DNA of 51,719 bases. It comes from Rhodopseudomonas sp. AAP120 (lineage in GTDB: Bacteria; Pseudomonadota; Alphaproteobacteria; Rhizobiales; Xanthobacteraceae). The position numbers were made by a program, and so were the translations under genes. Shown in pieces: positions 48,633-51,719 of the stretch; within the stretch, counting starts at the first letter, position 1, and each line of letters begins with the position of its first letter. Under the pieces are notes generated by a model, which ran no database searches, was not told the DNA's origin, and was given only the letters and a program-made list of their open reading frames with translations. The DNA lies in assembly GCF_001295845.1 (NCBI RefSeq), contig NZ_LJIC01000044.1:1-51719 (forward strand), read 5' to 3'.

Positions 48633-49883
48633 CTAGCCCCGTGCCAGCACCAGATCCGCGGCACGATTGCCCGAGCGGACCGACCCTTCGATGGTGGCCG
48701 GCAACCCCGTATCAGTCCAATCCCCTGCAAGGAACAGGTTTTTCCACTGAGTGACCGGCCCTGGACGCAGGGCGTTCTGGGCCGGTGTAGCCTCGAAGGT
48801 CGCACGGCGCTCGCGGACAATTTGCCACGGCGGCAGATTCGCCGTGATTCTCGCCACCTTGCAGATTTCGCTCCAGATTTCGGCCGCGAGCTGATCGCGC
48901 GGCGCGTCGACCAGGCGGTCGCCGTTGCTGATCGTCACCGACAGCCGGTTCGGGAACGCGAACAGCCACTCCACCACGCCGCCGATCACCCCGGTCAGCG
49001 CCGGCATTCCGGCGGGCGGCGCATAGGCGAAATGGGCGTTGACGATCGCCCGGTACTTCTGCGGCGTCTTCAGGCCGGGCAGCAACGACGCCGCCGGGCG
49101 CGGCGGCACCGCCAGCACCACCGCATCGTCGGGGCCGACGGTGACCACATCCTCGCCGCCGAAATTCAGCGCCTCGACCCGCTCGCCCGCGGCCGCGAAC
49201 GACCGGAGCTCGTGACCGAACTGCACGCCGGGGCCGCTACGCGCGAGCAGCTCGACGGCCGGCTCGACCAGCACGGCGCTGAGGCCGTCGCGGGCGATCA
49301 ACGGACGGCAGGCGTGGCCGCCGGCCAGCAGCGTCTCGCGCACCACGGCGCCGGCGAGCCCGGCGGAGCCTTCCGGCGGATCGACGTTGAGCGCGGCGAG
49401 CAGCAGAGGAGCAACCAGCCGGTCGTACAGCGGGCCGCGGCACGGAATGGTGTCGCCGATCAGCTTGGTGGTCGGCGCCCACAGCAGCGGCGCCAGCGCC
49501 AGGTAATCACCGATGCCGGTGTCGGGCACGCGCCGCTTGGCATCGAACAGCCAGAACGGCAGCCGGCCGCGGCCGAGATCGAGCTTCCAGCGCGCACTCG
49601 ACTGCAGATCCATGAAGTCGAACTCGGCGCCGGCCGGGCCGACCAGCCCTGCCTCGGTGCCGATCGAACGCGCGTAGTCGCGCGCGGCGTGGTTGCCCGA
49701 CAGCAGCAGATGGTTGCCGTTGTCGATCACCAGATTGGTCTGCGCATCGAAATACGAACGGCAGCGGCCACCGGCCTGCTGCATCGCCTCGTGGACGCGC
49801 ACAGTGAAGCCTCGGCGCGCGAGCCTGGTCGCAGCCGCGAGACCGGAGATTCCAGCACCGATGACGTGAACGGTTTTCGACAT
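48633..49883 (-). CDS. hpnE: HpnE, hydroxysqualene dehydroxylase
   Basis: This 416-residue FAD enzyme reduces hydroxysqualene to squalene. The N-terminal FAD-binding motif is VIGAGISGLAAATRLARRGF (residues about 7-26), and the C-terminal flavin motif is LFLAGDWTDTGLPATIEGSV near residues 388-407. The ATG overlaps the hpnD stop by one base (TGATG at 49881-49885), so it is translationally coupled. With HpnC and HpnD it forms the three-step route from farnesyl diphosphate to squalene found in many bacteria that lack a single squalene synthase. Confidence 0.94.
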   Translation of the reverse strand: MSKTVHVIGAGISGLAAATRLARRGFTVRVHEAMQQAGGRCRSYFDAQTNLVIDNGNHLLLSGNHAARDYARSIGTEAGLVGPAGAEFDFMDLQSSARWKLDLGRGRLPFWLFDAKRRVPDTGIGDYLALAPLLWAPTTKLIGDTIPCRGPLYDRLVAPLLLAALNVDPPEGSAGLAGAVVRETLLAGGHACRPLIARDGLSAVLVEPAVELLARSGPGVQFGHELRSFAAAGERVEALNFGGEDVVTVGPDDAVVLAVPPRPAASLLPGLKTPQKYRAIVNAHFAYAPPAGMPALTGVIGGVVEWLFAFPNRLSVTISNGDRLVDAPRDQLAAEIWSEICKVARITANLPPWQIVRERRATFEATPAQNALRPGPVTQWKNLFLAGDWTDTGLPATIEGSVRSGNRAADLVLARG

Positions 49884-50722
49884 CACACAATCGCGTATTG
49901 TAGCAGAATGCCGATCTTCGCCGCTTTGCCGAGCTTGACCGGCACCCGCGGCGGCGCGAAGCCGCGCGCGATCAGCAGTTGAAGGATCGAGAAGTAGTAC
50001 TTGCCCATGATCCGCGGCGCCTTGACCACGCGGCGCGGATTGCGGCTCATCACCACGTCCGCGGCGTCGAAATGCTTCAAGGCCCGCGCCACCAGCGGCG
50101 CACAGACGTTCGGCAGCGCCGGGTCCTCGGCAACTGTCATCGGATCCAGGCTGGTGATACCGGCTGCGAGCAGACCCTCGCGCGGCAGATACAGCCGGCC
50201 GAGACCGGCATCCTCGTCGATGTCGCGCAGGATATTGGTGAGCTGCAGCGCGCGGCCGAGATGATGCGCCAGCAGAATGCCGTCCTGTTCGGGCAGACCG
50301 AAGATCCGCACCGACAGCCGGCCGACCGCGCTGGCGACACGGTCGCAATACAGGTCGAGCGTGGCTTCGTTCGGCGCACGGATGTCGGCGACGACGTCCA
50401 TCTCCATGCCGTCGATGATCGCCAGGAAATCCTCGCGCTTCAGCCCGAAGGCGCGGACCGACTCTTGATAGTCCGCCAGCCGCGGCGGCGGCGCGCCGCG
50501 ATACAGCGCGTCGATATCGTCGCGCCAGCGCTGCAATCCGGCGGCCCGCACGTCGCGCGGCTGATCGGAATCGGCGATGTCGTCGACATAGCGGCAGAAG
50601 CTGTAGACCTGGAACATCGCCTCGCGCTGCGGACGCGGCAGGATGCGCATCGCGGCGTAGAACGAGCTGCCGGCCGCGGCGCCCTGATGCTCGGCGGGAT
50701 CGGACGGGGTCTGCATGGTCAT
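49883..50722 (-). CDS. hpnD: HpnD, presqualene diphosphate synthase
   Basis: This 279-residue trans-isoprenyl synthase has the two Asp-rich motifs FCRYVDDIADSDQ (near residue 45) and LRDIDEDAGLGRLYLP (near residues 165-180). It condenses two farnesyl diphosphates to presqualene diphosphate. It starts within the 3' end of hpnC (ATG at 50720-50722 overlapping the stop) and overlaps hpnE, which is the usual hpnCDE arrangement. Confidence 0.95.
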   Translation of the reverse strand: MTMQTPSDPAEHQGAAAGSSFYAAMRILPRPQREAMFQVYSFCRYVDDIADSDQPRDVRAAGLQRWRDDIDALYRGAPPPRLADYQESVRAFGLKREDFLAIIDGMEMDVVADIRAPNEATLDLYCDRVASAVGRLSVRIFGLPEQDGILLAHHLGRALQLTNILRDIDEDAGLGRLYLPREGLLAAGITSLDPMTVAEDPALPNVCAPLVARALKHFDAADVVMSRNPRRVVKAPRIMGKYYFSILQLLIARGFAPPRVPVKLGKAAKIGILLQYAIV

Positions 50723-51597
50723 GCGCGCGGCGCCGGCTTCGACACCGGCCCCCTTCCGAAGCTGCGGCGCATGATTTCCGATCCGATCGCGCCGACCGAG
50801 GCGAACATGAATTCGATCGGCTTCAGATGCACCCGCTCACTCAGCGGATCGCGCACCTTCAGCATGGCGACGATGCGATCGGCGAAACTCTGGATCACCG
50901 AGACTTCGAGCCCGAGCCGGAAATCCTTGACCTCGGCAGCCAGCGGCCGGCCCTGGCCGAGCAGCACGTCGTTGCGCACGGCGAGATCTTGCAGACATTT
51001 CAGCAAGGCCGGCGAGGACTTCAGCAGGCCGAGTTCGTCGACCTTGGCGCCGACCGCGTCCAGCGCGTCGCGCGGCAGATAGACGCGATTGAGATTGCGA
51101 TAGTCCTTACCGCAATCCTGCAAGTGGTTGTTGATCTGCAGTCCCGCGCACAGCGCGTCGGACGCCGGCCAGGTCGAGGTGCTCTCGCCATGGACGTCGA
51201 GCATGAAGCGGCCCACCGGCATTGCCGAATAGCGGCAATAGTGGATCACCTCGTCCCAATCCTCGTAGCGCAGCTTGGTGACGTCCATCCGGAACGCGGT
51301 GAGCAGATCGAGCGCGTGGCGCGGCGGCATCCCGCGCGCGGCCAGCGCCTTGCGCAGATTGACCGCTTCCGCCTGGGTCTCGCCGCGGCCGAGCAGCTCG
51401 GCTTCGAGCAGATCGAGAAAGCTCAGCTTGGTCGGCGCATCGAGCATCGCATGGTCGGCGATGTCGTCGGCGGTCCGGACGAAATTATAGAACGCCAGAA
51501 TCAATTCGCGATGCCGCGGATGGATGATCCACGACGCGACCGGGAAGTTCTCGTCCCGGTGGGTCTTGCCGGATCGCAATTCGCTCGCAGACGTCAT
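50719..51597 (-). CDS. hpnC: HpnC, hydroxysqualene synthase
   Basis: This 292-residue paralogue of HpnD rearranges presqualene diphosphate to hydroxysqualene. The motifs are FVRTADDIADHAM and LQINNHLQDCGKDYRNLNRV with YLP, so the diphosphate-binding aspartates are kept. The conserved N-terminus THRDENFPVASWIIHPRHRE follows a short tail from ATG 51597, which is taken as the start because the upstream frame to 51717 is Ser/Arg-rich and overlaps a terminator-like hairpin. It heads the hpnC-D-E-shc-hpnG operon. Confidence 0.94.
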   Translation of the reverse strand: MTSASELRSGKTHRDENFPVASWIIHPRHRELILAFYNFVRTADDIADHAMLDAPTKLSFLDLLEAELLGRGETQAEAVNLRKALAARGMPPRHALDLLTAFRMDVTKLRYEDWDEVIHYCRYSAMPVGRFMLDVHGESTSTWPASDALCAGLQINNHLQDCGKDYRNLNRVYLPRDALDAVGAKVDELGLLKSSPALLKCLQDLAVRNDVLLGQGRPLAAEVKDFRLGLEVSVIQSFADRIVAMLKVRDPLSERVHLKPIEFMFASVGAIGSEIMRRSFGRGPVSKPAPRA

Positions 51598-51662
51598 CGT
51601 TCTGGCTAACGCTCGTTCTGATACGGAACGCCCGACGCGAGACGAGCTCGAGCTCGGGACAT

Positions 51663-51713
51663 GGAAAAACGCCGCGAACGGACCCTCCCGGTATCCCGGG
51701 CTGATCCGTTCGC
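51663..51713 (-). terminator. Terminator-like hairpin upstream of hpnC
   Basis: On the minus strand a 9-bp stem (GCGAACGGA / TCCGTTCGC, with an inner CCCGGGATACCGGG-like part) is followed by GGCGTTTTTCC. It ends transcription from a gene beyond the right edge or works as a leader attenuator, because it lies 66-116 bp ahead of hpnC. Confidence 0.6.
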
Positions 51714-51719
51714 GCACGC

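Noticed and set aside
47010-49982. 990-codon plus-strand open frame opposite shc and hpnE
   Set aside because: It is a shadow of well-supported hopanoid genes, with low-complexity Arg/Ala/Gly composition.
1-51719. CRISPR arrays, rRNA and tRNA genes
   Set aside because: I looked for regularly spaced repeats and tRNA-like cloverleaf ends with CCA-proximal motifs and saw none; a dedicated scan with tRNA and CRISPR finders would settle it.

Overview
The window is about 52 kb of GC-rich DNA from an alphaproteobacterium of the Bradyrhizobiaceae/Nitrobacteraceae, most likely a Rhodopseudomonas palustris-type strain. The evidence is a near-complete hopanoid locus (hpnC, hpnD, hpnE, shc, hpnG, hpnH, ispH, hpnN, hpnO), a Porin_2 family porin, CtrA-, EcfG- and FixK-type regulatory motifs, and a REP-like repeat. 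No rRNA, tRNA or CRISPR array was seen. The assignment rests on gene content and recalled protein similarity, because no database search was possible.

Layout. 1-6044: cut secreted protein, patatin-like lipase, and an iron-uptake group (TonB siderophore receptor, PepSY membrane protein, small membrane protein) with a divergent TetR regulator. 6060-9714: CBS protein, rhomboid protease, an intergenic region with two perfect CtrA boxes and a possible small RNA, a PAS_5 protein, a Crp/Fnr regulator and a small gene behind a FixK-like box. 10555-14461: hybrid sensor kinase, tandem PilZ protein and transglutaminase-like cysteine peptidase. 14551-17909: a small integrated element bounded by an exact 33-bp direct repeat, with a decayed integrase and a two-gene cargo (degenerate ImmA/IrrE-like protein plus a 129-residue partner). 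17973-25844: MarR regulator, abundant porin, Gly/Trp/His-repeat secreted protein, Rmf/CrpP-like small protein, gamma carbonic anhydrase, two membrane proteins, a REP-like repeat, an EcfG-driven YciF-like stress protein and an M20 amidohydrolase. 25989-27608: GMC oxidoreductase.

27902-35268 looks like one functional unit for a metal complex. It has a TonB receptor, a three-gene FecBCD-type ABC importer transcribed divergently from it, and, tail to tail with the importer, three tightly packed genes for an FmdE-like protein and two ThuA/GATase-like proteins of unknown function.

35595-51597 is the hopanoid region. HpnC, HpnD and HpnE make squalene from farnesyl diphosphate, Shc cyclises it, HpnH and HpnG extend the side chain, HpnO aminates it, HpnN moves hopanoids to the outer membrane, and IspH feeds isoprenoid supply. 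A phosphonoacetate-use cassette (LysR regulator, phosphonoacetate hydrolase, PstS-like binding protein) sits between hpnH and hpnG and splits the cluster.

The strongest candidates for something undescribed are the two-gene cargo of the 33-bp-repeat element and the FmdE-like/ThuA-like trio tied to the metal importer. The paired CtrA boxes with a possible small RNA at 7.6-7.9 kb come next.
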